From Mycobacterium paraense (lineage in GTDB: Bacteria > Actinomycetota > Actinomycetes > Mycobacteriales > Mycobacteriaceae), in contig NZ_LQPM01000024.1 of assembly GCF_002101815.1 (NCBI RefSeq), positions 186,001 through 250,000 on the forward strand: 64,000 nucleotides of DNA, read 5' to 3'. The notes below the pieces were generated by a model. The model saw only the letters and a program-made list of their open reading frames with translations. It had not been told where the DNA came from and ran no database searches. The translations under genes were made by a program, and so were the position numbers. Below are positions 27,701-36,803 of this stretch, piece by piece; position 1 is the first letter of the stretch; the number at the start of each line of letters is the position of its first letter.

Positions 27701-28579
27701 TTACCAGCGCCTATCGGTGCCCGCTGCAGAACGTCTTGGCTGCTCAGGGCGCTTTTCCCCGTCGAACCGGGCCGGGCGCTTCTCCCGGTGCGCGGCCAGG
27801 CCTTCGCGGACGTCGGGGCCGCCGAAGCTGAGGAATTCCAGGCCGAGCGACGTTTCGAAGGTGGGGCCGAACATGCGGTACCAGTAGTTCAGGCTGTGCT
27901 TGGTCCAGCGGATGGCGTTCTGCGCGCCCTGGGCCAGGTTCTCGGCGATGCGGGTGGCGGTCGCCAGCACCTCGTCGTCGTCGACGCAGGTGGAGACCAG
28001 TCCGATGCGTTCCGCCTCCTCGCCCAGCAGGGTTTCGCAGGTGAGCAGGTAGTACTTGGCCTTGGCCATGCCGACCAGCAGCGGCCAGCAGATCGCGGCG
28101 TGGTCGCCGGCGGCCACCCCGAGCTTGGTGTGCCCGTCGATGAACCGCGCGGTGCGGCCCGCGACCGAGATGTCGGCGAGCAGCGCCACCACCAGGCCGG
28201 CGCCGACGGCGGGGCCCCGGATCGCCGAGACGACGGGCTTGTCGAAGTTGACCATGTTGAGCACCAGGTCGCGGGCCTCCCGCATGATGCGGATCCGGCC
28301 CTCGAAGTCGCCGATCGTCTCGTCGATCAGGTCGAAGCTGCCGCCGGAGGAGAAGGCCTTGCCCTCGCCGCGGACCAGGACGACGCGCACGGCCGGGTCG
28401 CGATCGAGCACCGGCCAGACGTCGGCCAGGTCGCGGTGCATCTGCGGCCCGACGGAGTTGAGGCCGGGGGAGTCGAGCACCAGCGTCAGCACGCCTTCGG
28501 AACCAGGTTTGTCGGCGGGTTCGAAGCGCAGGCTGGGAAACTCGTCGTAGCTGATCGGCACGGGGTCGATGTTACGCAT
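27701..28579 (-). CDS. echA15: Enoyl-CoA hydratase/isomerase EchA15
   Basis: Crotonase-fold protein of 292 residues from MRNIDPVPISYDEF; a GTG at 28561 giving VPISYDEF may be the real start. Oxyanion-hole motifs: GKAFSSGGSFDLID and KPVVSAIRGPAVGAGLVVALLADI. In place of a canonical catalytic Glu pair it has FIDGHTKLGVAAGDHAA, so the exact reaction (hydratase or isomerase) is uncertain. Divergent from hemE, 34 bases between starts. Confidence 0.9.
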   Translation of the reverse strand: MRNIDPVPISYDEFPSLRFEPADKPGSEGVLTLVLDSPGLNSVGPQMHRDLADVWPVLDRDPAVRVVLVRGEGKAFSSGGSFDLIDETIGDFEGRIRIMREARDLVLNMVNFDKPVVSAIRGPAVGAGLVVALLADISVAGRTARFIDGHTKLGVAAGDHAAICWPLLVGMAKAKYYLLTCETLLGEEAERIGLVSTCVDDDEVLATATRIAENLAQGAQNAIRWTKHSLNYWYRMFGPTFETSLGLEFLSFGGPDVREGLAAHREKRPARFDGEKRPEQPRRSAAGTDRRW

Positions 28580-28613
28580 GCGCCGATCGGCACTCGTGGC
28601 AGCATTGAGGCTG

Positions 28614-29699
28614 ATGAACACCCCCGTGCGTGCCCGCCGTGACCTGCCCGAGTCGCCGTATCTGGCCGCCGTCAGCGGGGGCAAGCCCGGCCGCGTGCCG
28701 GTGTGGTTCATGCGCCAGGCCGGGCGCTCGCTGCCCGAATACCGGGCGTTGCGGGAACGGCACAGCATGCTCGCGGCCTGCTTCGAGCCGGAGGTGGCCT
28801 GCGAGATCACGCTGCAGCCGGTGCGCCGACACGGCGTCGACGCGGCGATCCTGTTCTCCGACATCGTGGTGCCGCTGCGCGCCGCGGGCGTCGAACTGGA
28901 CATCGTCGCCGACGTGGGGCCGGTGATCGCGCACCCGGTGCGCACCGACGCCGACATCGATGCGATGAAACCCCTTGAGCCGCAGGCGATTGCGCCGATA
29001 GGAGAGGCGGTCTCGCTGCTCGTCGGCGCGCTGGGCGACGTCCCGCTGATCGGCTTCGCCGGCGCGCCGTTCACACTGGCGTCCTACCTCGTCGAAGGCG
29101 GCCCCAGCCGCAACCACGCCCGCACCAAGGCGATGATGCTGGCCGAGCCGCACAGCTGGCACGCGCTGATGGAGAAGCTGACCGACCTCACCGTCGCGTT
29201 CCTGCGGGGGCAGATCGAGGCCGGGGTGGACGCGATCCAGGTGTTCGACTCGTGGGCGGGGACGCTGTCGCTGGCCGACTACCGCCATTACGTGCTGCCG
29301 CACAGCTCGCGGGTGTTCGCCACGCTGTCGGAATACGGCGTGCCGATGACGCACTTCGGGGTCGGCACGGCCGAGTTGCTGGGCGCGATGTCCTCGGCGC
29401 TGAAGTGCGGGATGAAGCCGCGGCAGGCCACCGCCGTCGGGGTGGACTGGCGCACCGCGCTGGTCGACGCCGCCGCCCGGGTCGAGCCCGGCACCGCGCT
29501 GCAGGGCAACCTCGATCCGGTGGTGCTGCAGGCGGGTTGGCCGGTGGTGGAACGCGCCGCGCGGGCCGTCATCGACGACGGGCGCCGCGCGATCGACGCC
29601 GGCGCGACCGGCCACGTGTTCAACCTCGGTCACGGGGTGCTGCCCGAGACCGATCCCGGCATCCTGACCGACCTGGTCGCGCTGGTCCACTCGCTATGA
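28614..29699 (+). CDS. hemE: Uroporphyrinogen decarboxylase
   Basis: Converts uroporphyrinogen III to coproporphyrinogen III. 361 residues. Signatures: PVWFMRQAGRSLPEYRALRE near the N-terminus, ILFSDIVVPLRAAGVELDIV, and FAGAPFTLASYLVEGG. First gene of the hemE-hemY-hemQ-methyltransferase run; its TGA overlaps the hemY ATG (ATGA), implying translational coupling. Confidence 0.97.
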   Translation: MNTPVRARRDLPESPYLAAVSGGKPGRVPVWFMRQAGRSLPEYRALRERHSMLAACFEPEVACEITLQPVRRHGVDAAILFSDIVVPLRAAGVELDIVADVGPVIAHPVRTDADIDAMKPLEPQAIAPIGEAVSLLVGALGDVPLIGFAGAPFTLASYLVEGGPSRNHARTKAMMLAEPHSWHALMEKLTDLTVAFLRGQIEAGVDAIQVFDSWAGTLSLADYRHYVLPHSSRVFATLSEYGVPMTHFGVGTAELLGAMSSALKCGMKPRQATAVGVDWRTALVDAAARVEPGTALQGNLDPVVLQAGWPVVERAARAVIDDGRRAIDAGATGHVFNLGHGVLPETDPGILTDLVALVHSL

Positions 29700-31060
29700 C
29701 CGCCCGCTCGTATTGCGTTGTGGGCGGCGGCATTTCGGGGCTTACGGCGGCGTACCGGCTGCGCGCGGCCGCCGGTGACGACGCGACGATCACACTGTTC
29801 GAGCCCGCCGACCGGCTCGGCGGGGTGTTGCGCACCGAGCGGGTCGGCGGGCAGGCGATGGACGTGGGCGCGGAGGCGTTCGTGTTGCGCCGGCCCGAGA
29901 TGCCGGCGCTGCTGGCCGAGCTGGGCCTGTCGGATCTCCAGCGGGCCACCACCGGGGCCAGGCCGCTGATCTACAGCCAGCGGCGGTTGCACCCGCTGCC
30001 CACCGGGACCGTCGTCGGGATCCCGTCGTCGTCCGCCTCGGTGGCCGGGCTGGTGGACGACGCGACCCTCGCGCGCATCGACGCCGAACCCGGCCGCCCG
30101 CTGGCGTGGCAACCCGGCAGCGACCCCGCCGTCGCCGACCTGGTCGGCGACCGGTTCGGCGCGCAGGTCGTGGCCCGGTCGGTGGATCCCCTGCTCAGCG
30201 GGGTGTACGCGGGCTCCGCGGCGACCATCGGTCTGCGCGCGGCGGCCCCCAGCGTCGCGGCGGCCCTCGACCGCGGCGCCACCAGCCTGACCGAGGCCGT
30301 CACCGAGGGGCTGCCCCCGAACACCGGCGCGCCGGTGTTCGGGGCGATCGACGGCGGGTACCGGGTGCTGGTCGACCAGCTCGTCGGGCGCGGCCGCGCG
30401 AACTGGGTGCGCGCCGCGGTGCAACGGCTCGAACCCGACGGGGCCGGCTGGTCGCTGCTCGACGACGCCGGCACCCGCTGGCGCGCCGACGCGGTGATCC
30501 TGGCCATTCCGGCCCCGCGGCTGGCGACGCTGGTCGCCGAGGTGGCGCCGCGCACCAGCGCCGCCGCCCGCCGGATCGAGAGCGCGTCGTCGGTGGTGGT
30601 GGCGCTCGCGGTCCCCGCCGACACCGCGTTCCCGCAGTGCTCCGGCGTCCTGGCCGCGACCGGGGAACGCCTGCGGGCCAAGGCGATCACGCTGTCGTCG
30701 CGCAAATGGGGCGCGCGGGGGGACACCCAGCTGCTGCGGCTGTCGTTCGGGCGGTTCGGCGACGACCCGGAAAATTCAGCGGCCGGCACGCCCGACGACG
30801 AACTGCTGGGCTGGGCGCTGAGCGACCTGGTCGACGTGTTCGGGCTGAGCGTCGACCCGGTCGACGCCCGGGTGCAGCGCTGGATGGACGCGATGCCGCA
30901 GTACGGTCCCGGCCACGCCGACGTGGTCGCCGAGGTGCGCGCCGGGCTGCCGCCCGGTCTCGCGGTCGCCGGCAGCTACCTGGACGGGATCGGTGTGCCG
31001 GCCTGCGTCGGGGCGGCCGCCCGGGCGGCCGAGGCGCTGCAGGCGGAAGTGGCACGATAG
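29696..31060 (+). CDS. hemY: Coproporphyrinogen III oxidase (HemY/CgoX type)
   Basis: FAD enzyme of 454 residues that oxidises coproporphyrinogen III in the actinobacterial coproporphyrin-dependent heme route. The N-terminal dinucleotide-binding motif is YCVVGGGISGLTAAYRL, followed by RLGGVLRTERV. The C-terminal GLAVAGSYLDGIGVPACVGA is the second FAD motif. Overlaps hemE by 4 bp and is followed after 5 bases by hemQ. Confidence 0.95.
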   Translation: MTARSYCVVGGGISGLTAAYRLRAAAGDDATITLFEPADRLGGVLRTERVGGQAMDVGAEAFVLRRPEMPALLAELGLSDLQRATTGARPLIYSQRRLHPLPTGTVVGIPSSSASVAGLVDDATLARIDAEPGRPLAWQPGSDPAVADLVGDRFGAQVVARSVDPLLSGVYAGSAATIGLRAAAPSVAAALDRGATSLTEAVTEGLPPNTGAPVFGAIDGGYRVLVDQLVGRGRANWVRAAVQRLEPDGAGWSLLDDAGTRWRADAVILAIPAPRLATLVAEVAPRTSAAARRIESASSVVVALAVPADTAFPQCSGVLAATGERLRAKAITLSSRKWGARGDTQLLRLSFGRFGDDPENSAAGTPDDELLGWALSDLVDVFGLSVDPVDARVQRWMDAMPQYGPGHADVVAEVRAGLPPGLAVAGSYLDGIGVPACVGAAARAAEALQAEVAR

Positions 31061-31065
31061 ATGCC

Positions 31066-31761
31066 ATGGCCAAACTCGATTACGAGGCGCTGAATTCGCA
31101 GCTTCGCTACCTGATGTTCTCGGTGTTCGCCGTGCGGCCGGGCGAGCTCGGTGACGAGCGCGCCGCCGTGATCGACGACGCCGCCAGGTTTTTCAAGGAG
31201 CAGGAGGCGCGCGGCGTGGTGGTGCGCGGCCTCTACGACGTGGCGGGCCTGCGCGCCGACGCCGATTTCATGATCTGGACCCACGCCGAACGCATCGAGG
31301 CGCTGCAGGCGACCTACGCCGACTTCCGGCGCACCACCACCCTGGGCCGGGCCAGCGCGCCGGTGTGGAGCAGCGTGGCGCTGCATCGGCCCGCCGAGTT
31401 CAACAAGAGCCACATCCCGGCGTTTCTGGCCGGCGAGGAGCCCGGCAACTACGTCTGCGTGTATCCCTTTGTGCGGTCTTACGAGTGGTACCTGCTGCCC
31501 GACGAGGAACGCCGCCGCATGCTCGCCGAGCACGGCATGGCCGCGCGCGAATACAAGGACGTCCGCGCCAACACCGTGCCGGCGTTCGCGCTGGGCGACT
31601 ACGAATGGATCCTGGCCTTCGAGGCGCCCGAGCTGGACCGCATCGTCGACCTCATGCGCGAGCTGCGCGCCACCGACGCGCGCCGCCACACCCGCGCCGA
31701 GACGCCGTTCTTCACCGGGCCGCGGGTGCCGGTCGAGCAGTTGGTGGCGGCGCTGCCGTGA
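31066..31761 (+). CDS. hemQ: Coproheme decarboxylase HemQ
   Basis: Peroxide-dependent decarboxylase that turns coproheme into heme b, the final step of the route started by hemE and hemY. 231 residues, chlorite-dismutase fold. Signatures: SVFAVRPGELGDERAA, FNKSHIPAFLAGEEP, VYPFVRSYEWYLLPDEERR and RRMLAEHGMAAREY with the proximal heme His. Its stop overlaps the GTG of the methyltransferase gene (GTGA). Confidence 0.96.
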   Translation: MAKLDYEALNSQLRYLMFSVFAVRPGELGDERAAVIDDAARFFKEQEARGVVVRGLYDVAGLRADADFMIWTHAERIEALQATYADFRRTTTLGRASAPVWSSVALHRPAEFNKSHIPAFLAGEEPGNYVCVYPFVRSYEWYLLPDEERRRMLAEHGMAAREYKDVRANTVPAFALGDYEWILAFEAPELDRIVDLMRELRATDARRHTRAETPFFTGPRVPVEQLVAALP

Positions 31762-32513
31762 CGACCGCGCCGTTCGACCCGACCGATCCCGCCCGCTTCG
31801 AGGAGATGTACCGCGACGACCGGACGTCGCACGGACTGCCCGCGGCGACGCCGTGGGACATCGGCGGTCCGCAGCCGGTGGTTCAGCGGCTGGTCGCGCT
31901 GGGCGCGATCAAGGGTGAGGTGCTCGACCCGGGCACCGGCCCCGGTCACCACGCGATCTACTACGCCTCGAAGGGCTACTCGGCGACCGGCATCGACGGG
32001 TCGGCCGGAGCGATCGAGCGGGCCCGCCAGAACGCCCAAAAGGCCGGCGTGTCAGTGAATTTCGAGCTGGCTGACGCCACCAAGCTGGAGGGATTCGACA
32101 ACCGGTTCGACACCGTCGTCGACTGCGCCTTCTACCACACCTTCAGCACCGACCAGGACATGCAGCACGCGTACGTGCAGGCGTTGCGCCGGGCGACCAA
32201 GCCCGGGGCGCGGCTGTACATGTTCGAGTTCGGCGAGCACGACGTCAACGGCTTCAAGATGATGCGGTCGTTGTCCGAGGACGACTTTCGTGAGGTGCTG
32301 CCGGCCGGCGGGTGGGAGATCACCTACCTCGGCCCGACGACCTATCTGGTCAACATGAGCACCCAGACGATCGAGCTGATGGCCGCGCGCAACCCGGACA
32401 TGGCCGACCAGGTGCAGGCGCTGCTGGACCGGTTCCGGGCGATGGAGCCGTGGCTGGAGGGCGGCCGGGTGCACGCCCCGTTCTGGGAATGCCACGCCAC
32501 GCGGGTGGACTAG
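31758..32513 (+). CDS. SAM-dependent methyltransferase (Rv2675c-like)
   Basis: A 251-residue class I methyltransferase from GTG. SAM motif I is GEVLDPGTGPGHHAIYYA, motif II region IDGSAGAIERARQNA, and motif post-I ELADATKL. Substrate unknown. It is the last gene of the heme cluster, coupled to hemQ, which suggests a heme-, porphyrin- or quinone-related substrate, but nothing in the sequence proves this. Confidence 0.87.
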   Translation: MTTAPFDPTDPARFEEMYRDDRTSHGLPAATPWDIGGPQPVVQRLVALGAIKGEVLDPGTGPGHHAIYYASKGYSATGIDGSAGAIERARQNAQKAGVSVNFELADATKLEGFDNRFDTVVDCAFYHTFSTDQDMQHAYVQALRRATKPGARLYMFEFGEHDVNGFKMMRSLSEDDFREVLPAGGWEITYLGPTTYLVNMSTQTIELMAARNPDMADQVQALLDRFRAMEPWLEGGRVHAPFWECHATRVD

Positions 32514-32557
32514 CCCCACCCGTCACATCAGTCACCCGAAAGTTGGGGGTGACTCTT

Positions 32558-32623
32558 TGCCCGCCTCACAGCGACAACTGTCCCCGCGGCGCGGTGCGCG
32601 CGATTGTCGCTATGAGGCGGGCA
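32558..32623. terminator. Long hairpin between convergent genes, probable bidirectional terminator
   Basis: 20-bp inverted repeat with one mismatch: TGCCCGCCTCACAGCGACAA at 32558-32577 and its near-complement at 32604-32623, with a GC-rich 26-base loop. It lies between the convergent methyltransferase (stop 32513) and msrB (stop 32681), where transcription must stop from both sides. It lacks a clear U tract and might also be a mobile palindromic unit. Confidence 0.55.
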
Positions 32624-32680
32624 CCAAGGCACATGCCTCGCTTCTTGTGACGCGTGGGAATCGGTTCGGCGGGTGCCGGG

Positions 32681-33091
32681 CTAGGCGCCCGTCGGCACCA
32701 GCCGCAACGAGATCGAGTTGATGCAGTAGCGCTGGTCGGTCGGGGTGGGGTAGCCCTCGCCGGCGAACACGTGGCCCAGGTGGCTGTGGCAGTTCGCGCA
32801 CAGCACCTCGGTGCGCGTCGTCCCCATCGAGTGGTCGGGACGCAGGATCACCGCGTCGGAGCTGGCCGGGTCGAAGAACGACGGCCAGCCGCAGTGCGAC
32901 TCGAATTTCTCTGTGCTGCGGAACAATTCGGCGCCGCACGCCCGGCATTGGTACACGCCCTCGGTCTTGGTGTCGGTGTACTCGCCGGTGAACGGCCGTT
33001 CGGTGCCGGCGCGGCGCAGCACCTCGAACTCCTGCGGGTTCAGCTTTTGGCGCCACTCGTCGTCGGACAGTTGCACCTTGGGGCTCGTCAT
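32681..33091 (-). CDS. msrB: Peptide methionine-(R)-S-oxide reductase MsrB
   Basis: Repairs R-methionine sulfoxide in proteins. 136 residues. Zinc pairs in YQCRACGAELF and LCANCHSHLGHVF, GWPSFFDP, and the catalytic Cys in RYCINSISLRLV. Last gene of the minus-strand run ribD-like, hydrolase, aftC, msrB, nine bases after aftC. Confidence 0.96.
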   Translation of the reverse strand: MTSPKVQLSDDEWRQKLNPQEFEVLRRAGTERPFTGEYTDTKTEGVYQCRACGAELFRSTEKFESHCGWPSFFDPASSDAVILRPDHSMGTTRTEVLCANCHSHLGHVFAGEGYPTPTDQRYCINSISLRLVPTGA

Positions 33092-33100
33092 GCGTCCACG

Positions 33101-34438
33101 CTAGCTCGGATGGCGCTGACCCGCTGCGCCCGGCTCCGCCGCGCTTGCGATCAGCGCGTCGCGCTGACATTCGTCCGGGACCCACGCCGGATCGATGCCC
33201 TCGTCCAGCCGGCCCTCGGCCTTGGCGTCCAGATAGCGGAAGTAGAGCACGGTGAACGCGACGATCAGCAGCAGCGACCAGCCGTAGGTGATCTTCAGGT
33301 AGTGCAGCGCGCGGCCGTACCTCATGTACCGGTAGATCAGCCAGTCGTCCAGCGCCATGAAGCCGTAGATCCCCAGCCACGCCGGCCAATTGCGGATCAG
33401 CGAATTGGGCAGCACGACCGTCATCAGGAACGGGAACAGCATCATCGAGTAGTAGCCCTGGGCCAGCGGCAGCACCAGCCAGGAGCACAGCAGCAGCACG
33501 CCCGACGAGCTGGTGTACCAGAACAGCGGGTCGCGGGTGCGGTAGTAGCGGTACAGCAGCCACAGCGCGGCGATCGCGAGCACGGTGAACAGGATCCGCA
33601 GGAACACGATCAGCCAGGTGGGCAGCCCGAAGTACACGCCGTTGCCCTCGATCGAGCTGTTGAAGTAGTCGCGGACGCCGCCGATGTAGGGCATCGTGCG
33701 GGTGACGAAGTCCATCGGGTCGCTGACCAACGGCCACGCGGCCAGGTTGATGACGACCGGCACGATGAACGCGGGCACCAAGGTCCGCCACTGCCGGTTC
33801 AGCAGCGGCAGCAGCAGCAGCGGGCCGAGCAGCGGTTTGAGCGTCAACGTGAGCCCGATGACGAGGCCGGCCCACCACTGGTGCCCGACTTGGCCGTCCA
33901 GCAGCCAGCGCAGGAACAGCACCTCCGCGAGCAGCACGCAGCCGTTGATGTTGGTGAACACCAGCGTGCTGGTCACGCTTTCCGTGCAGAACATGGCCAG
34001 CAGGAGCGCGGGAGCGGCCACCGAGGACAGCGTGAATTTGAACAGCCGCAGCAACAGGTACCAGGCGATCAGGATGGCCACGGTATTGATCAGGATGAAC
34101 AGATAGCGCGACGGCGTGAAGGGCAGATAGCCGAACGGGGCCATCAGCAGCGTGCCGCCGGGCGGGTAGAGGTAGTGCGGGTCGACGTAGTCGAAGTGCT
34201 CGTTGTAGATGTCCCAGCCGTGCCGGAAGTTCAGCACCGCGCGGTACACCGGCTTGAAGTCGTCGGTGATGTTGCCGTTGATGCTGAGGATGATGCTGCG
34301 GTGCAGCACCGACATGATGGCCACCGGCCACAGCACCGATCGCAGTATCGTCGCGGCGCTCGGGGCGCCGGTGCGGGGACGAAAGGCGGCCAATATCCCG
34401 TCACGCAGGCCGGTTCGGGTCGAGTCAGCTGCGGTCAC
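33101..34438 (-). CDS. aftC: Alpha-(1->3)-arabinofuranosyltransferase AftC
   Basis: Polyprenyl-phosphate-dependent membrane glycosyltransferase (GT-C, DUF2029 type) that adds alpha-1,3 branches to arabinogalactan and LAM. 445 residues, with 10 or more hydrophobic helices. The early periplasmic loop has HRSIILSINGNITDDFKPVY with the Asp pair expected of GT-C enzymes, and GWDIYNEHFDYVDPHYLYPP. GTG start chosen; a TTG three codons upstream is possible. 13 bases after the lipoprotein hydrolase gene. Confidence 0.92.
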   Translation of the reverse strand: MTAADSTRTGLRDGILAAFRPRTGAPSAATILRSVLWPVAIMSVLHRSIILSINGNITDDFKPVYRAVLNFRHGWDIYNEHFDYVDPHYLYPPGGTLLMAPFGYLPFTPSRYLFILINTVAILIAWYLLLRLFKFTLSSVAAPALLLAMFCTESVTSTLVFTNINGCVLLAEVLFLRWLLDGQVGHQWWAGLVIGLTLTLKPLLGPLLLLPLLNRQWRTLVPAFIVPVVINLAAWPLVSDPMDFVTRTMPYIGGVRDYFNSSIEGNGVYFGLPTWLIVFLRILFTVLAIAALWLLYRYYRTRDPLFWYTSSSGVLLLCSWLVLPLAQGYYSMMLFPFLMTVVLPNSLIRNWPAWLGIYGFMALDDWLIYRYMRYGRALHYLKITYGWSLLLIVAFTVLYFRYLDAKAEGRLDEGIDPAWVPDECQRDALIASAAEPGAAGQRHPS

Positions 34439-34451
34439 GAAGCGCAAAGTA

Positions 34452-36011
34452 TCAGGCGGGGCAGTAGGTGTCGGTTCCGGGCAGCTTGCCGCTGTTGAGG
34501 TAGCCGATCAGCGGCGGGACCGCGCAGGGCGAATAGATGCTGGCGCCGTGACCGATGCCCTGCCACATCACCCGCTTGCTGGCCGCGTTGGCGTTGATGA
34601 TGGTGGCCGCCGTCTGAGCCACCCCCTCGGTGCCGACGATCGGGTCGTTCTGCACGCCCGCCAACAGGATGTCGACCTTGAGGTTCTTCGGCGGGGCCGG
34701 CGGCGGAATCGTGGGCCAGTGCACGCATTTGACCAAGTTGAGGGCGGCGACGGTGCCGAACTGGGGATAGAGCTTGGCCCACGCCACGACGAGCTCGCGG
34801 ACCCGGTCGGGGGTGGGGCGGTTGATGGCGTCGCTGCAGGAGCTGACGAACTGGCCGTCGGAGTCGGTGACGGCGTACGCGTGGTTGATCAGGTTGTTCA
34901 GCTGGTTGGCGTCGCCGGAGCGGGCGGCGGCCAGCGCGTTGGCCAGGCTCGTGGTGGCGCCGACGCGTCCGCCCGACGGGAAACCCAACGCGACGGTGAT
35001 GGCGTTGGCGACGCCGGCCACCGCCGCGCCGCCGGGCCCCTTGCCGCCGCGCGCGTCGGTGAGCATCGCGCTGACGGCGGCCTTCGGGTCGGGGCCCAGC
35101 GCGCAGTTGACGGCGACGCACTGGGCGGCGAACGCGTCGAGCGCGGCCTGTTGCCCCTTGACCTGTTGCTCGGCGGCCGCTTCGGCGTTGACGCCCAACG
35201 CAATCGGGGAGTCGAGGATCAGCCGCGCGACTCGGTCGGGCCGCGACGCGGCGTAGGCCAGCGCGACCTGGGCGCCGTTGCCGATCCCGATCAGCGCGAC
35301 CGCCGGCACGTCCCACAGCGTGCGCAGCCGCTCGATGTCCGAGGCGGCGTGCGAATTGTCGTAGGAGGACGCGCCCGGCGCGATGGCGTCGGTGCAGTTC
35401 GTGGTGGCGGTGTTGGAGATGTCGGACAGGTTGGCCACCGGGTCGTCGCCGGCCTGGAACTGCGCCTGGTCGCGCATCGACTGCCGGTCGAGCTGGTCGC
35501 GGCAGTCGATCGGGCTCGACATGCCCATGCCGCGCCGGTCCACGGCCACGACGGGATGGGTTTGTAGCACGTCGGCGCCGGAGCGGGCGAGCCACACGGG
35601 CAGCTGCGTGGACGACGGCAGGTCCGATCCGGTGGTGAGGACGAGCGGTCCCGCGTCGCGCGGCGTCTGGTTCGAGCGGGCGCGCACCACGCCGATGGTC
35701 AGGTTCCCGCCCTGGCCGTTGACCGGGTCGAGGTCGCTGTCGTAGGTCGCGCAGTCCAGCTGCACACCCGGCGCCGCGGGGACGGCCGCGTCGGAAAAGA
35801 CCTTCGATGTGCAGTCGTGCCAGGCCAGGTCGTTCTTGGGCGCCGCGATCGGCGGCGGACCGCTGGGCGGCGGCTTGCTCGGGGCCACGCCCTGCGGGTG
35901 GGCGCCGGAGTTGGTCGCGAAGCGCGGATCGGCGCCCAGGCCGGGAACGCAGCCGGCCACCACCGCGGTCACCGCGAGCAGCACCGTGGCCGATGCGATC
36001 TGCCGACTCAT
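34452..36011 (-). CDS. Secreted lipoprotein, TAP-type alpha/beta hydrolase homologue (Rv2672-like)
   Basis: A 519-residue exported protein. Signal peptide with lipobox VAGC (Cys20), proline-rich linker (about 40-60), then a tripeptidyl-aminopeptidase-like alpha/beta-hydrolase domain. VVAVDRRGMGMSSPIDCRDQ is conserved. The elbow that normally reads GxSxG is GIGNG here, so the nucleophile Ser is absent, although a late Asp (NDPIV) and His (GIGHGA) remain. It may be inactive or non-classical. It lies between ribD-like and aftC in one transcription unit. Confidence 0.88.
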   Translation of the reverse strand: MSRQIASATVLLAVTAVVAGCVPGLGADPRFATNSGAHPQGVAPSKPPPSGPPPIAAPKNDLAWHDCTSKVFSDAAVPAAPGVQLDCATYDSDLDPVNGQGGNLTIGVVRARSNQTPRDAGPLVLTTGSDLPSSTQLPVWLARSGADVLQTHPVVAVDRRGMGMSSPIDCRDQLDRQSMRDQAQFQAGDDPVANLSDISNTATTNCTDAIAPGASSYDNSHAASDIERLRTLWDVPAVALIGIGNGAQVALAYAASRPDRVARLILDSPIALGVNAEAAAEQQVKGQQAALDAFAAQCVAVNCALGPDPKAAVSAMLTDARGGKGPGGAAVAGVANAITVALGFPSGGRVGATTSLANALAAARSGDANQLNNLINHAYAVTDSDGQFVSSCSDAINRPTPDRVRELVVAWAKLYPQFGTVAALNLVKCVHWPTIPPPAPPKNLKVDILLAGVQNDPIVGTEGVAQTAATIINANAASKRVMWQGIGHGASIYSPCAVPPLIGYLNSGKLPGTDTYCPA

Positions 36012-36025
36012 GCCGACCACAGTAG

Positions 36026-36769
36026 CTAGGCCTTGACGTAGCGGCCGTAAAGGTAGCCGGCCTCGTCGGTGAGCAGGTGGGCGCGGCGCATCCGGGTCAG
36101 CGCCTGGCCCGGGCCCGCCGCGATGCGCCGCGCCAGGCCGCCGACGAGGTACGGCGCGACCGTCAGGCACAGCTCGTCGAGCAGGTCGCGGTCGATGAAC
36201 GTCCCGAGCAGCGTCGGCCCGCCCTCGGTGAGGATGTGGCGCATTCCGCGCGCCGCGAGGGCGCCCAGCAGCGTGGCCTCGTCGACCTTGCCGGGATCGT
36301 CGCCGGAGCAGTCCACCACCTCGCACAGGTCGCCGATCAGGCTGCGGGTCTTGTCGGCCGCCGCCGCGCAGGTGAGCACCAGGGGCGGCACCTCGGTCCG
36401 GGTGAACACCGCCAGGTCCGGCTCGAGGTGCCCCGACTGGGTGACGACCGCCAGCTGCGGGACCTCGCTTTGCCCGCGGGCCTGCCGCTCCTGGCGCTGC
36501 GCGACGGCCACGTGCGCGCCGGAATACCCCTCGATGCGCACCGTGCCGGCGCCGACCACGATCACGTCGGCCAGTTCGCGCAGCAGGTTGAAGATGTGCC
36601 GGTCGCCGGGCCCGCCCATCGCGCCGCTGCTGCCGTCGGCCGTGGCGCCGCCGTCGAGGCTGGTGATGAAATTCGCCCGCAGCCAGGTGCCGTCGCGGTC
36701 CGGGTAGCCGTAGAGCCCGGCAAGTTCGCCGTCGTCGAGTTCGCGGGCGGACCCGAGCAGCGTCAGCAT
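36026..36769 (-). CDS. ribD: RibD C-terminal-like pyrimidine reductase / DHFR-fold protein (Rv2671-like)
   Basis: A 247-residue NADPH-dependent reductase-fold protein. Motifs: ANFITSLDGGATADGSSG, ADVIVVGAGTVRIEGY, and HILTEGGPTLLGTFIDRDLLDELCLTVAP. It lacks the RibD deaminase domain. The M. tuberculosis homologue is annotated RibD and has been linked to weak dihydrofolate reductase activity and antifolate resistance. It is first in the minus-strand run, divergent from zapE; start MLTLLGSARELD. Confidence 0.9.
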   Translation of the reverse strand: MLTLLGSARELDDGELAGLYGYPDRDGTWLRANFITSLDGGATADGSSGAMGGPGDRHIFNLLRELADVIVVGAGTVRIEGYSGAHVAVAQRQERQARGQSEVPQLAVVTQSGHLEPDLAVFTRTEVPPLVLTCAAAADKTRSLIGDLCEVVDCSGDDPGKVDEATLLGALAARGMRHILTEGGPTLLGTFIDRDLLDELCLTVAPYLVGGLARRIAAGPGQALTRMRRAHLLTDEAGYLYGRYVKA

Positions 36770-36803
36770 GGCTTGATTGCAGCACGCCGCTACAGTTCGG
36801 GGC

